Shown here one piece after another: positions 35,415-43,842 of a stretch of 64,000 nucleotides of DNA; position 1 is the stretch's first letter, and every line of letters starts with the position of its first letter. Position numbers and translations under genes: made by a program. Below the pieces are notes generated by a model that was not told the DNA's origin, did not search any database, and worked only from the letters and a program-made list of their open reading frames with translations. The DNA is taken from contig JALEVV010000063.1 in NCBI GenBank assembly GCA_022788185.1, positions 29,444 to 93,443 on the forward strand, in the 5' to 3' direction. This DNA is from Spirochaetales bacterium (lineage in GTDB: Bacteria > Spirochaetota > Spirochaetia > Sphaerochaetales > Sphaerochaetaceae).

Positions 35415-36212
35415 ATGTCAGATCAGAAAGATAAGCTGAAGGGCGGACTCTCGGAGAAGGCAAAGAGCAGAGTGTGGCTCGCCATATCCCTTCTCACGGC
35501 GCTGGCTTTATGGACACTTCTGTCTGTCCTTCCCAAGACATCCAGAAGCTTCCCCAACCTTATCGTCACGCTGCAGCAGATTCCCGTGATGATCGAGAGG
35601 GGTGTACTGTTCAAGGATATCGCCAGCAGTATGATCAGCGTCACGGCCGGTTATGCACTCGGCTTTGTCATCGCACTGCCCGTTGCCATTCTGATGGCAT
35701 GGTATAAACCCGTAAGGAACATCATTGAGCCGTGGATCCAGTTCGTCAGGAACATCCCGCCCCTTGCATATGTCCCCCTGATCGTAATCACTGCGGGTGT
35801 CGGAAGAAAGCCCCAGATCATCGTCATCACAATCGCAACGTTCCTGACGATGTGCATCACGATCTATCAGGGAATCGTCAACATCGATGAGACCCTCATC
35901 AAGGCCGCACGCGTTCTCGGCGCGACCGACAAGGACATCTTCGTAAGGGTTCTTGCCCCGGCATCCCTCCCGTTCATCCTCACCGCAGTCCGCCTCGGTG
36001 CCTCCGTCGCCCTCACGACACTCATCGCCGCTGAGTCCACCGGAGCCTTTGCAGGACTGGGAATGAGAATACGAAGCCTCAACAACAACTTCGAGACCAA
36101 GCCGATGCTGCTGTACATAATCATTATCGGCATCATAGGCATAACGGTTGAGAAGCTCATCAAATTACTTGAAAGGAAGTTAACAGGATGGCAGGAGAAG
36201 AGAGAAATATAA
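35415..36212 (+). CDS. ABC transporter permease (SsuC/TauC type)
   Basis: A 265-residue inner-membrane permease with about six membrane helices and the EAA-type loop KAARVLGATDKDIFVRVLAPASLPFIL that docks the ATPase. Similar permeases serve sulphonate, taurine, nitrate or thiamine-precursor importers. AGGAGAG precedes the ATG. Its end overlaps the ATPase gene by 25 nt. Confidence 0.9.
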   Translation: MSDQKDKLKGGLSEKAKSRVWLAISLLTALALWTLLSVLPKTSRSFPNLIVTLQQIPVMIERGVLFKDIASSMISVTAGYALGFVIALPVAILMAWYKPVRNIIEPWIQFVRNIPPLAYVPLIVITAGVGRKPQIIVITIATFLTMCITIYQGIVNIDETLIKAARVLGATDKDIFVRVLAPASLPFILTAVRLGASVALTTLIAAESTGAFAGLGMRIRSLNNNFETKPMLLYIIIIGIIGITVEKLIKLLERKLTGWQEKREI

Positions 36213-36979
36213 AAGTTAAGATCGATAACGTCAAAAAGAGTTATCAGGGTCGTACCGGTGAGGTCATTGCCCTCAATGGCGTGAACCTCGACATCAAGGA
36301 AAACGAGTTCATCACCGTCGTAGGACCTTCGGGCTGCGGTAAGTCAACTCTTCTCAACATCATTGCAGGTCTCCTGGAGCCTACCAGCGGAAAGGTCATC
36401 TGTAACGGTAAGGAAGTGAAAGGTACCGGTCAGGACAGGGGTGTCGTATTCCAGCAGTATGCGCTCTTCCCCTGGCTCACGGTCCAGAAGAATGTTGAGT
36501 TCGCTCTCAACATGAAGGGAATCAAGGGTGCGGAGGCTGCCGAGATCGCAAAGAAGTACATCAAACTCGTCGATCTCGAGAAGTTCTGTGACCACTATCC
36601 CAAGGAGCTTTCCGGCGGTATGAAGCAGCGTGTGGCCATTGCCCGTGCCTATGCCGCAAATCCTGAGGTACTTCTCATGGATGAGCCCTTCGGTGCCCTC
36701 GACGCACAGACCAGGACACAGCTTCAGCAGGAGCTGCTCAACACCTGGGAGACCGAGAGAAAGACATGCTTCTTCATCACCCATGATGTAGATGAAGCCC
36801 TCATCCTCGGTCAGCGCGTGGTCATAATGTCCGCCCGCCCGGGCAGGATCAAGAACATAGTGGATGTGGACATTCCATATCCAAGGGATCAGGAGACGAA
36901 GATGAGTCCGCGTTTCCTGGAGCTTAAGAATCTGATCTGGTCTCAGGTATATCAGGAATACCTGGAAGTCAGGAAATAA
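36188..36979 (+). CDS. ABC transporter ATPase (SsuB/TauB type)
   Basis: A 263-residue ATPase with Walker A GPSGCGKSTLL, Q-loop FQQYALFPW, signature LSGGMKQRVAIARA, Walker B VLLMDEPFGALD and the H-loop FITHDVDEA. It powers uptake with the permease immediately upstream and the binding protein 13 nt downstream. AAGGAAG precedes the ATG inside the permease gene. Confidence 0.95.
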   Translation: MAGEERNIKVKIDNVKKSYQGRTGEVIALNGVNLDIKENEFITVVGPSGCGKSTLLNIIAGLLEPTSGKVICNGKEVKGTGQDRGVVFQQYALFPWLTVQKNVEFALNMKGIKGAEAAEIAKKYIKLVDLEKFCDHYPKELSGGMKQRVAIARAYAANPEVLLMDEPFGALDAQTRTQLQQELLNTWETERKTCFFITHDVDEALILGQRVVIMSARPGRIKNIVDVDIPYPRDQETKMSPRFLELKNLIWSQVYQEYLEVRK

Positions 36980-36992
36980 AAGGAGTAGGAAA

Positions 36993-37985
36993 ATGAAAAA
37001 AGTACTTACAGTCTGTCTGATCGCTCTCATCGCAGTTGCATCCGTATTTGCTCAGGGTGCAAGTGAAACAGCTTCCGAAGCAAAACTTCAGAAGGTCAGG
37101 GTTGCATATATGCCTAACTATGCATCTCTCTGTTCAGTCGTCGCAGGTATGGAAACAGGTGCCTTCGCAGAGGAAGGCCTCGAGGTTGAGCTCGTTGAAT
37201 TCGCTGATGGTCCCACAATCATCGCAGCAATGGAATCCGGTTCAATCGATATCGGTTACATCGGTCACGGTGCACACAAGCTTTGCATCAACGGCAGGGC
37301 AAAGATCTTCGCAATGAGCCACGTCGGTAACGGTGATGCAGTCATCGCTCTCCAGAGCCATGGAATCAAGAGTGCCGCAGACCTCAAGGGCAAGAAAGTC
37401 GGTTATGCTTCCGGTACATCTTCCGAGACAATCCTCAAGTGGACTCTCGAGAGTGTCGGTCTCACGATGAATGACATTCAGGCTATGGAAATGGACGCTT
37501 CCGGTATCGTATCCGCAATGAACAGCGGCTCACTCGATGCATGTGCAGCATGGTCTCCCTCAACCTTCATCATCCTCGAGGCAGGCAAAGGCGATGCAGT
37601 CAAGCTTTCCGATAACCTCACATTCTCTGACAGAACCGCTTCCATTTCATCCTGGATCGTAATGGACAAGTTCGCAAAGGAGAACAGGGATACTCTCATC
37701 AGATACACCAGGGCTCTCTACAAGGGTATGGACTACAGGGCTGCAAACGTTGAGGAAACATGTAAGGCAGTTGCAAAGGCAATCGGTTCTTCCTTCGACA
37801 CAATGTGGGCTCAGAGAGGTGATGCTGAGTGGATCACATCCGCAGAACTCATCCAGCAGGTCAAGGACGGCTCAATGGAGAAGCTCTACGAGACACAGAA
37901 AGTCGGTTTCGGCGATGCCGCTGACCAGAGTGCAAAGGTCTCTGATTACGTTCTCTTCGACGTCATGCTTGAAGCTGCGAAATAA
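36993..37985 (+). CDS. ABC transporter substrate-binding protein (SsuA/NMT1-like)
   Basis: A 330-residue periplasmic binding protein. The signal peptide MKKVLTVCLIALIAVASVFA is probably cut before QGASE, a form common in spirochaete exported proteins. The mature part has the type-II periplasmic fold: VRVAYMPNYASL, then GLEVELVEFADGPTIIAAMESGSIDIGYIG, and a hinge region GKKVGYASGTSSE. The ligand is unknown; aliphatic sulphonates, nitrate or pyrimidine precursors are usual for this family. AAAGGAG precedes the ATG. Confidence 0.9.
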   Translation: MKKVLTVCLIALIAVASVFAQGASETASEAKLQKVRVAYMPNYASLCSVVAGMETGAFAEEGLEVELVEFADGPTIIAAMESGSIDIGYIGHGAHKLCINGRAKIFAMSHVGNGDAVIALQSHGIKSAADLKGKKVGYASGTSSETILKWTLESVGLTMNDIQAMEMDASGIVSAMNSGSLDACAAWSPSTFIILEAGKGDAVKLSDNLTFSDRTASISSWIVMDKFAKENRDTLIRYTRALYKGMDYRAANVEETCKAVAKAIGSSFDTMWAQRGDAEWITSAELIQQVKDGSMEKLYETQKVGFGDAADQSAKVSDYVLFDVMLEAAK

Positions 37986-38004
37986 TCAGTTATAATCTTT
38001 AATA

Positions 38005-38032
38005 AGGCCCGATGCAGAGATGCCTTGGGCCT
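38005..38032 (+). repeat. Hairpin between transporter operon and histidine kinase
   Basis: AGGCCC (38005-38010) pairs with GGGCCT (38027-38032), with a possible inner GCA-GAGA-TGC. There is no T-run, so it may only partially separate expression of the transporter and the two-component genes. Confidence 0.4.
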
Positions 38033-38057
38033 GTATCTATTTAAGGGGGTGTGCGGA

Positions 38058-39551
38058 TTGCTCTTTCTGCTGATCCTGGGGATTCTTGTCTCGTCAGTGA
38101 TAATCCTTGCCGTGAAAAAGAATGCAAGGTCGGTCCTGCTCACCGCAATGAGCTTCACGCTCCTGTTTTTTCATGTATCCATTCTGATTTACATTGCAAA
38201 GAAGGGCGGCATTTCCAGGGAAATGTCGACGCTGCTTTTCATAAACAAAAGTTTCAGGAACGCACTCCAGTACACCATCCTCACGCTTAATCAGCTGGGA
38301 TACTGCATCGCCCTGGGGCGATACATCTTCCCTCCGCTCCTGCTGTGGTGTGCATGCTCCTTCTCATACTTCCCGCTGGCAGTGAAACTGAAAAGAAGGC
38401 CATATCCGCTATTCATAATCCCGGTACTTTATCTGGTGGCATACTACCCTGAAGTCTTCAGGCTTTTCATTTCAGTAAATCCATCATTGCTTGTCTTCTT
38501 CGTCCGCAGTTCACAGGTCTGGATCATAATGTACATAGTTATGACCGTCGTTGTCATGCTCTATGAATACAGGGAGATAACTGCCGCATTCTTCAAGCGC
38601 CGCTTCGTGTCAAAGTGCATGCTGCTCTTCTCCCTCGGAGTGCTCTACTCCATATTCGCGGTTCAGGATCCGGGACAGGTATATCTCTTCTATCAGAACG
38701 ACTACATGTGGATGATGGGGCTTTGGTTCCTGAGCAGGAACATCAACGTGACGCTGTATACCTTCGTGGGAATTATCTGCATCGTTTCCGCGGCCATCGG
38801 ATTCTTCTCATTTCTCCGCTATGCGCAGATTCAGTGGGATGAGGAACGGGAGGAAGCCGTACTGAAGCGGAAGGGCATGGTTGCCTATCAGGGGGCCGGC
38901 ATTTTCATCCACGGGATCAAGAATGAGCTCATTGCAAGCCGTGTCCTCATGAAGAGACTGTCCTCAAAGTATGGGGATGATGAGGATCTGAAGACCCTGT
39001 CCTCAATCAACGACCGCCTCATCAACAGACTGACCGGGCTGTATTCCTCCTTCAGAAGTGAGAAATACCGGCTTATTCCGCTGAATGCCGAGCAGATAGT
39101 CTCGCTTACGCTTGAGAAATTCTATCATAAATATCCGGGAGCTCCCGTCAGGATCAAGAACCTTTCCTACGGGATGTCGGTCCTTGGGGATGCGGAAGCC
39201 CTTTCAGAGGCCATTTACAACATCCTCATCAACGCATATGAGGCCAATGCCGACAACGGAAAGGCCGATGTCCCCGTGACTCTTACACTCCGCCGTGAAC
39301 GTCTCTGGATATCGGTGACCGTAACGGACAGCGGAAAGGGCATAGGCAAAAAAGAGGGAAAACTCATTTATGAGCCGTTCTATTCAACCAAGAACAGTGC
39401 CACCTCGTGGGGAATGGGTATGTACTATACCCGGAGCATTATCAGGAACCACATGGGTTCCATCAGATTCGAAAGCAGTAAGGAAGGAACTTCCTTCATA
39501 ATAATGCTGCCGCGTTACGGCAGGGATATCAGCCTGAGGTGGGAAGTATGA
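38058..39551 (+). CDS. Membrane sensor histidine kinase
   Basis: A 497-residue kinase. The first 290 residues hold about seven or eight membrane helices, so sensing is probably within the membrane. The phosphoacceptor region reads FIHGIKNELIASRVL and the HATPase domain has NILINAYEAN, DSGKGIG and the G2 region WGMGMYYTRSII. The TTG at 38058 lies 8 nt after AAGGGGG and is preferred to TTG 38025 inside the hairpin. It overlaps the response regulator by 4 nt (ATGA). Its position after the ABC importer suggests, but does not prove, that it controls it. Confidence 0.85.
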   Translation: MLFLLILGILVSSVIILAVKKNARSVLLTAMSFTLLFFHVSILIYIAKKGGISREMSTLLFINKSFRNALQYTILTLNQLGYCIALGRYIFPPLLLWCACSFSYFPLAVKLKRRPYPLFIIPVLYLVAYYPEVFRLFISVNPSLLVFFVRSSQVWIIMYIVMTVVVMLYEYREITAAFFKRRFVSKCMLLFSLGVLYSIFAVQDPGQVYLFYQNDYMWMMGLWFLSRNINVTLYTFVGIICIVSAAIGFFSFLRYAQIQWDEEREEAVLKRKGMVAYQGAGIFIHGIKNELIASRVLMKRLSSKYGDDEDLKTLSSINDRLINRLTGLYSSFRSEKYRLIPLNAEQIVSLTLEKFYHKYPGAPVRIKNLSYGMSVLGDAEALSEAIYNILINAYEANADNGKADVPVTLTLRRERLWISVTVTDSGKGIGKKEGKLIYEPFYSTKNSATSWGMGMYYTRSIIRNHMGSIRFESSKEGTSFIIMLPRYGRDISLRWEV

Positions 39552-40213
39552 CGGTTCTTATCGCGGAAGACATGGATATCCTGAGACAGGATATCAGGGA
39601 AACCCTGGAGAAGACAGGGGAGATCACGGTCGTAGCTGAAGCAGCCTCCGGTAAGGCTGCCCTGGAGGAATACCTCCTCCATAGGCCCGACATAGTCCTT
39701 ATGGACATCGAGATGGAGTCCAAAACCGCGGGAATTGAAGCCGCTGAGAAGATACTGGAGAAAGATTCCGGTGCCAGGATCATCTATCTCACAAGTCATG
39801 ACAGTGATGAAATAATCGTGAGTGCCCTTGCCACCGGAGCCCGTGACTACGTCGTCAAGGGGTGCGGTGATGATGTGCTGATTTCCCATATAAAATCGGT
39901 GATGGATGGTTCATGCAATCTGGACAGCCGGGTTCAGGCCGTACTCATGGGGGAATACAGCCGGGTTAAGAAGCAGGAAAAGGGCCTTCTGTACTTTGTT
40001 GAGAACCTAAGCCGGCTCACTCCGGTGGAGAGGGAGCTTATCACACTGCTCATTAAAGGTTACAGGATCAGGGAAATTGCCGATAAGCGCAATGTCGAGA
40101 TAGTTACCGTTAAGTCCCAGATCAGGACTCTTCTCCAGAAGGTGGGACTCAGCAGGACAAAGGAGCTTGTGAAAATAATTGAGGAGCTGGGACTCTCCTA
40201 TCTGTTCACCTAG
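39548..40213 (+). CDS. LuxR/NarL-type response regulator
   Basis: A 221-residue regulator. The receiver domain has the acidic pair in IAEDMD, the phosphorylated Asp in IVLMDIEM and the Lys in DYVVKG. The C-terminal helix-turn-helix (about 155-215) reads LTPVERELITLLIKGYRIREIADKR and TVKSQIRTLLQKVGLSRTKELV, typical of the LuxR/NarL group. The ATG at 39548 follows GAGGTG and is coupled to the kinase gene by ATGA. Confidence 0.92.
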   Translation: MTVLIAEDMDILRQDIRETLEKTGEITVVAEAASGKAALEEYLLHRPDIVLMDIEMESKTAGIEAAEKILEKDSGARIIYLTSHDSDEIIVSALATGARDYVVKGCGDDVLISHIKSVMDGSCNLDSRVQAVLMGEYSRVKKQEKGLLYFVENLSRLTPVERELITLLIKGYRIREIADKRNVEIVTVKSQIRTLLQKVGLSRTKELVKIIEELGLSYLFT

Positions 40214-40874
40214 AGTGGATGACTCCCTTTCTGGGACACTCGGAGGCAAGCGGACACTCGGAGCAGAGCGGTGAGACCGGAAGACAGATGTTCTGTCCAT
40301 AGGCGACAAGCAGCTCGTTCAGAGGTATCCAGAACCTTCTGGGCAGGAGGCTTTCCAGTGCATCCACACTCTCTTCGGGTGCCTTGGTCTCGATCCATCC
40401 CATTCTGTTCGCGATCTGATGGACATGACAGTCCACGCATACGGCATCGATGCCGTAGCCGAGATTGAGTGTCAGGTTGGCGGTCTTTATTCCCACACCC
40501 GGCAGCGAGAGAAGCTCTTCCTGGGTGGAGGGCACCTTACCTCCGAATCTTTCTATGAGCTCCTTTGAAACAGAGATGATGTTAAGTGCCTTCCGCTTGT
40601 AAAAGCCTGCTGGATAAATTGCCTTCTCTATCTCTTCCGGGCTCAGCTTTACCATTTCATGGGGTGTGTCTGCCAGTCGGAAAAGGCGTTCTGAGGCAGA
40701 GAGAGTCACATCGTCCTTCGTTCTGAGCGATATCAGTGTTGATATCAGGACGGTGAAGGGAGTATTGAATTTCATTGCGAGGAGGCTGACTGAAGGCAGC
40801 TGCCTTCTCTTCTTTTTCAGTGCTTCCTGAAAGGAAGCGAATACATAGTCGAAATACTTTTCATCTCTTTCCAT
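40206..40874 (-). CDS. nth: Endonuclease III
   Basis: DNA glycosylase/AP lyase for oxidised pyrimidines. The 222 residues have the helix-hairpin-helix LPGVGIKTANL with the catalytic Lys, the catalytic Asp in AVCVDCHVHQI, and a four-Cys 4Fe-4S motif in CLPVSPLCSECPLASECP. The frame is open from 40949, but the ATG at 40874 fits the family length and follows TTGAAA-17-AATAAT by 7 nt. No Shine-Dalgarno sequence is present. It is convergent with and overlaps the end of the response regulator by 8 nt. Confidence 0.94.
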   Translation of the reverse strand: MERDEKYFDYVFASFQEALKKKRRQLPSVSLLAMKFNTPFTVLISTLISLRTKDDVTLSASERLFRLADTPHEMVKLSPEEIEKAIYPAGFYKRKALNIISVSKELIERFGGKVPSTQEELLSLPGVGIKTANLTLNLGYGIDAVCVDCHVHQIANRMGWIETKAPEESVDALESLLPRRFWIPLNELLVAYGQNICLPVSPLCSECPLASECPRKGVIHSR

Positions 40875-40881
40875 AGCAGTC

Positions 40882-40910
40882 ATTATTTCAGAAGGCGTCA
40901 GGGTTTTCAA
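40882..40910 (-). promoter_or_regulatory. nth promoter (leaderless type)
   Basis: On the minus strand: TTGAAA (40905-40910), 17 bp, AATAAT (40882-40887), then 7 nt and the ATG at 40874. Confidence 0.55.
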
Positions 40911-40920
40911 CTTGCATTTG

Positions 40921-40949
40921 TTGACCGAAGATGGAAAACAACATAGCAT
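40921..40949 (+). promoter_or_regulatory. aroF-pheA promoter (near-leaderless type)
   Basis: TTGACC (40921-40926), 17 bp, TAGCAT (40944-40949), then 8 nt and an ATG at 40958. It is divergent from the nth promoter, with the two -35 boxes 10 bp apart. Confidence 0.6.
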
Positions 40950-40957
40950 ATCAGACT

Positions 40958-42871
40958 ATGATAGTAATCCTTAAGCAGGGCATCACAGCCCAGGAAAAAG
41001 AAAAAGTCAAATCCTTCCTCACCGAAAGAGGTTTCATCGTAAGGGAGATAAAAGGAGAGCAGGAGACGGTACTCGGTGCCGTCGGAATGGCCCATGTTGA
41101 TCCCAGGGAGGTGGAAATCCTTCCCGGTGTCGCATCAGTCGTTCCCATTTCCAAGCCATATAAGCTTGCATCCCGCGAGCTTAAGAAAGAAGACACGATC
41201 GTAAAGGTCGGAAACGTCAGTATCGGAGGCAACAGGGTTGCCATAATCGCGGGGCCATGCGCATGTGAGTGCCGCTCCCAGATCATGGAAATAGCTGCCT
41301 CGGTAAGGGAAGCAGGAGCCGTCATCCTCCGCGGAGGCGCCTTCAAGCCCCGTACAAGCCCATATTCCTTCCAGGGACTGGGAGAGGAGGGCCTCAGATA
41401 CCTCAGGGAAGCCGGTGATAAGTACGGCATGCCCGTAACCACGGAAGTCGTTTCACCCAGGGATGTGGAGATGATGAAGTCATACATCGACATGTTCCAG
41501 ATCGGTGCAAGAAACATGCAGAACTTCGAGCTTCTCAAGGAAGTTGGCAAAACCGGAATGCCCGTCCTTCTGAAGCGTGGTCTTTCCGCAACGATTGAGG
41601 AGTGGCTCATGGCCGCCGAGTATCTTATGGCCAACGGAACTGATCAGGTGGTGCTCTGCGAGAGGGGGATCAGGACCTTTGAGAAGGCAACCAGGAACAC
41701 CCTTGACTGTTCAGCCATCCCCGTCGTCCAGAAGCTTACTCACCTCCCCGTGATCGGTGATCCGTCCCATGCAACCGGCATCAGGGACATGGTATCCCCG
41801 ATGGCCCTGGCCCTTGTCGCGGCCGGTGCCTCAGGCATCATGGTAGAGGTTCACAACCATCCTGAAAAAGCCCTTTCAGACGGACCCCAGTCCCTCTATC
41901 CTTCCCAGTTCGAGAAACTCGTCAGGGACATTCAGGCACTCTGCCCCGTGGTCGGAAAATCCCTTGAGAGCGCACCCAGAATCATACCCGCCTCGATCAC
42001 CGATGAAAGTGCCGGTGAAACCGTTCATGAGAGCAATAACGTCATTGCCTTCCAGGGCGAGCGCGGTGCCTTCAGTGAGCTTGCCGTCAGACGAACCTTT
42101 GATGAGGATGTGAAGGTGCTTCCATGTAAGTCCTTCAGGGATACATTTGAAGCCGTCAACAAGGGTAAGGCCCGCTATGCGGTCCTTCCTGTCGAGAATA
42201 CCCTCGGCGGTACCATCTTCGATACACTCGACCTGCTCGGTGCATATCCCGGTCTCACGGTTGTCGGAGAGCAGCAGATCAGGATCATTCATAACCTTAT
42301 TGTTAATCCCGGAACGAAGATTGAGGACATAAAGAAGGTTTACTCCCATCCCCAGGGCCTGGCCCAGTGTCAGGAATTCCTCAATACCGAGCTTAAGAAT
42401 GCACGTCAGGAGCCGTTCTTCGATACCGCTGGCTCAGTATCCTACATAAAGGAAACCGGAGACATGACTGCCGCAGCCATCGCAGGAGCTCCTGCTGCCG
42501 CCTATAACAAGATGGAAATTCTGAAATCAGGAATTGAGACAAACCCCAGAAACTATACCCGTTTCTACGTTCTCTCTAGGGAAGAGAATGCCGAAGCATT
42601 CAAGTCCCAGTTCACCTCAGACATCGCATCACTGCTCTTCAGCGTGAGCGATGAATCCGGTGCCCTCTTCAGGGTGCTTCAGATTCTCTCGGACCATGGA
42701 CTTAACATGAAGAAGCTTGAATCCCGTCCGATTCCCGGAAAGCCCTGGGAGTATTCATTCTTCGTAGAGGTTGAGATGAAGGATGAGGAAGAGTTCAGGA
42801 AGACACTTAAACTGTTAAGGGAAAAGACAGTTTCCCTCAGAGTCCTCGGAACCTTCAAGGGTGCTCACTGA
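40958..42871 (+). CDS. DAHP synthase-prephenate dehydratase fusion with ACT domain
   Basis: A 637-residue two-enzyme protein. Residues about 1-340 are a DAHP synthase of the type with a small N-terminal regulatory domain (MIVILKQGITAQEKEKVK), active-site AGPCACECRSQ, LRGGAFKPRTSPYSFQGLG and VIGDPSHATG. After a linker of about 25 residues, 370-545 is prephenate dehydratase (FQGERGAFSELA, VLPVENTLGGT, NYTRFYVL), and 555-637 is an ACT domain with the Phe-binding ESRP motif. No chorismate mutase segment is present. It joins the entry step and a late Phe-specific step of aromatic synthesis. The frame is open from 40931, but the ATG at 40958 fits promoter and family. Confidence 0.9.
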   Translation: MIVILKQGITAQEKEKVKSFLTERGFIVREIKGEQETVLGAVGMAHVDPREVEILPGVASVVPISKPYKLASRELKKEDTIVKVGNVSIGGNRVAIIAGPCACECRSQIMEIAASVREAGAVILRGGAFKPRTSPYSFQGLGEEGLRYLREAGDKYGMPVTTEVVSPRDVEMMKSYIDMFQIGARNMQNFELLKEVGKTGMPVLLKRGLSATIEEWLMAAEYLMANGTDQVVLCERGIRTFEKATRNTLDCSAIPVVQKLTHLPVIGDPSHATGIRDMVSPMALALVAAGASGIMVEVHNHPEKALSDGPQSLYPSQFEKLVRDIQALCPVVGKSLESAPRIIPASITDESAGETVHESNNVIAFQGERGAFSELAVRRTFDEDVKVLPCKSFRDTFEAVNKGKARYAVLPVENTLGGTIFDTLDLLGAYPGLTVVGEQQIRIIHNLIVNPGTKIEDIKKVYSHPQGLAQCQEFLNTELKNARQEPFFDTAGSVSYIKETGDMTAAAIAGAPAAAYNKMEILKSGIETNPRNYTRFYVLSREENAEAFKSQFTSDIASLLFSVSDESGALFRVLQILSDHGLNMKKLESRPIPGKPWEYSFFVEVEMKDEEEFRKTLKLLREKTVSLRVLGTFKGAH

Positions 42872-42879
42872 TACCGACA

Positions 42880-42904
42880 GGGCTGCCGCATAAAGGCAGC
42901 CCTT
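42880..42904 (+). terminator. Probable terminator after aroF-pheA
   Basis: Perfect stem GGGCTGCC (42880-42887) / GGCAGCCC (42895-42902) with a 7-nt loop, followed by only two T residues. A hairpin of this strength right after the stop is likely to end transcription. Confidence 0.65.
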
Positions 42905-43127
42905 AATGCATAAAGACAGATAACTTGTCATCTATAAGGACTTTCCTGAAAACTCCATGTTTTGCATTCCGTAGCCGATACCCCATGATGTGACAATATG
43001 ACAGGGCGAAGGAGAGTCGCCGGATTCTTCCCGAAAAGTGATGCGTTTCATGATCAGGAGCATCTGTTTTATCCATCTGTGAAGCAGCATACCTGAAAAA
43101 ACGTGCAGTTTCCGGTTTATTATTAGT
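42905..43127. other. Intergenic region with no recognised feature
   Basis: Nothing protein-like or RNA-like is recognisable here. The gene at 43128 has no Shine-Dalgarno sequence, and TTTATT or TATTAT a few bases before its ATG could be a -10, but no -35 is convincing. Confidence 0.4.
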
Positions 43128-43841
43128 ATGAGGAAACTTTACGTCATCATTATCATCTCATTACTTGTTTCATGCTCTGCTGAGCTGACTCATGAAGTTA
43201 CCGTGTCTCTCAATGAGGAGCATTACTGGGAGTACCATACCGGAAGACCGATGTGGTACACACTGAAATACTTTGACGGGGAAAAAGTGAAACAGAAGAC
43301 ACTCTTTGCAGGCACCATGAAAGCCGAAATAACGGTTATTACCGGAAAGAGTGCCGTCTTTGCCGCCTATCCCCTGGGAACTCTTCATCCTGCAGGTGGA
43401 GGTTTCATGAGCGGTGATGAGGAAAATATCAGACTTCATTTCACTGACGGTCGTCTCTCTGAGCTGCTGCTGGAAGCCGCTGACATGAATCCGACACTCA
43501 TGGGAAACCTGAATCCCAAAAGACTTTTCAGTGAAACGGGGATGTTCTTTGACAGTGAGGCACTCCTTGTTGACCTTCTCAACGGAGAGTACAAAGGGGA
43601 GGGGAAGTATAGGACAAAGACATATAAAGTGACACTCTCCGATATACCCAAGGGAAAGTATATACCGGAGAGTGAATCATATCCCTTCTTCGAGATAAAG
43701 GATGAAGAGCTTTCCGTTACAGTATCCCTTCATCCCGGCCAGTACCGTTTCATGAATATATCAATGGCCATATTCCTGCTTGTGACCGTCAGTGCTGACG
43801 GCAGTGCGGAGTACAGGACTTACCAGGGGGATATCTGGTGA
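43128..43841 (+). CDS. Predicted lipoprotein of unknown function
   Basis: A 237-residue protein with a lipoprotein signal MRKLYVIIIISLLVSC, the Cys at residue 16 preceding SAEL. The mature part is rich in beta-prone alternating segments and ends YRTYQGDIW. No domain is recognised. It is convergent with the outer-membrane-type gene, with 1 nt between the stops. Confidence 0.8.
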   Translation: MRKLYVIIIISLLVSCSAELTHEVTVSLNEEHYWEYHTGRPMWYTLKYFDGEKVKQKTLFAGTMKAEITVITGKSAVFAAYPLGTLHPAGGGFMSGDEENIRLHFTDGRLSELLLEAADMNPTLMGNLNPKRLFSETGMFFDSEALLVDLLNGEYKGEGKYRTKTYKVTLSDIPKGKYIPESESYPFFEIKDEELSVTVSLHPGQYRFMNISMAIFLLVTVSADGSAEYRTYQGDIW

Positions 43842-43842
43842 A

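Noticed and set aside
42905..43127. Possible riboswitch before the lipoprotein gene
   Set aside because: No conserved aptamer sequence or convincing structure was seen.
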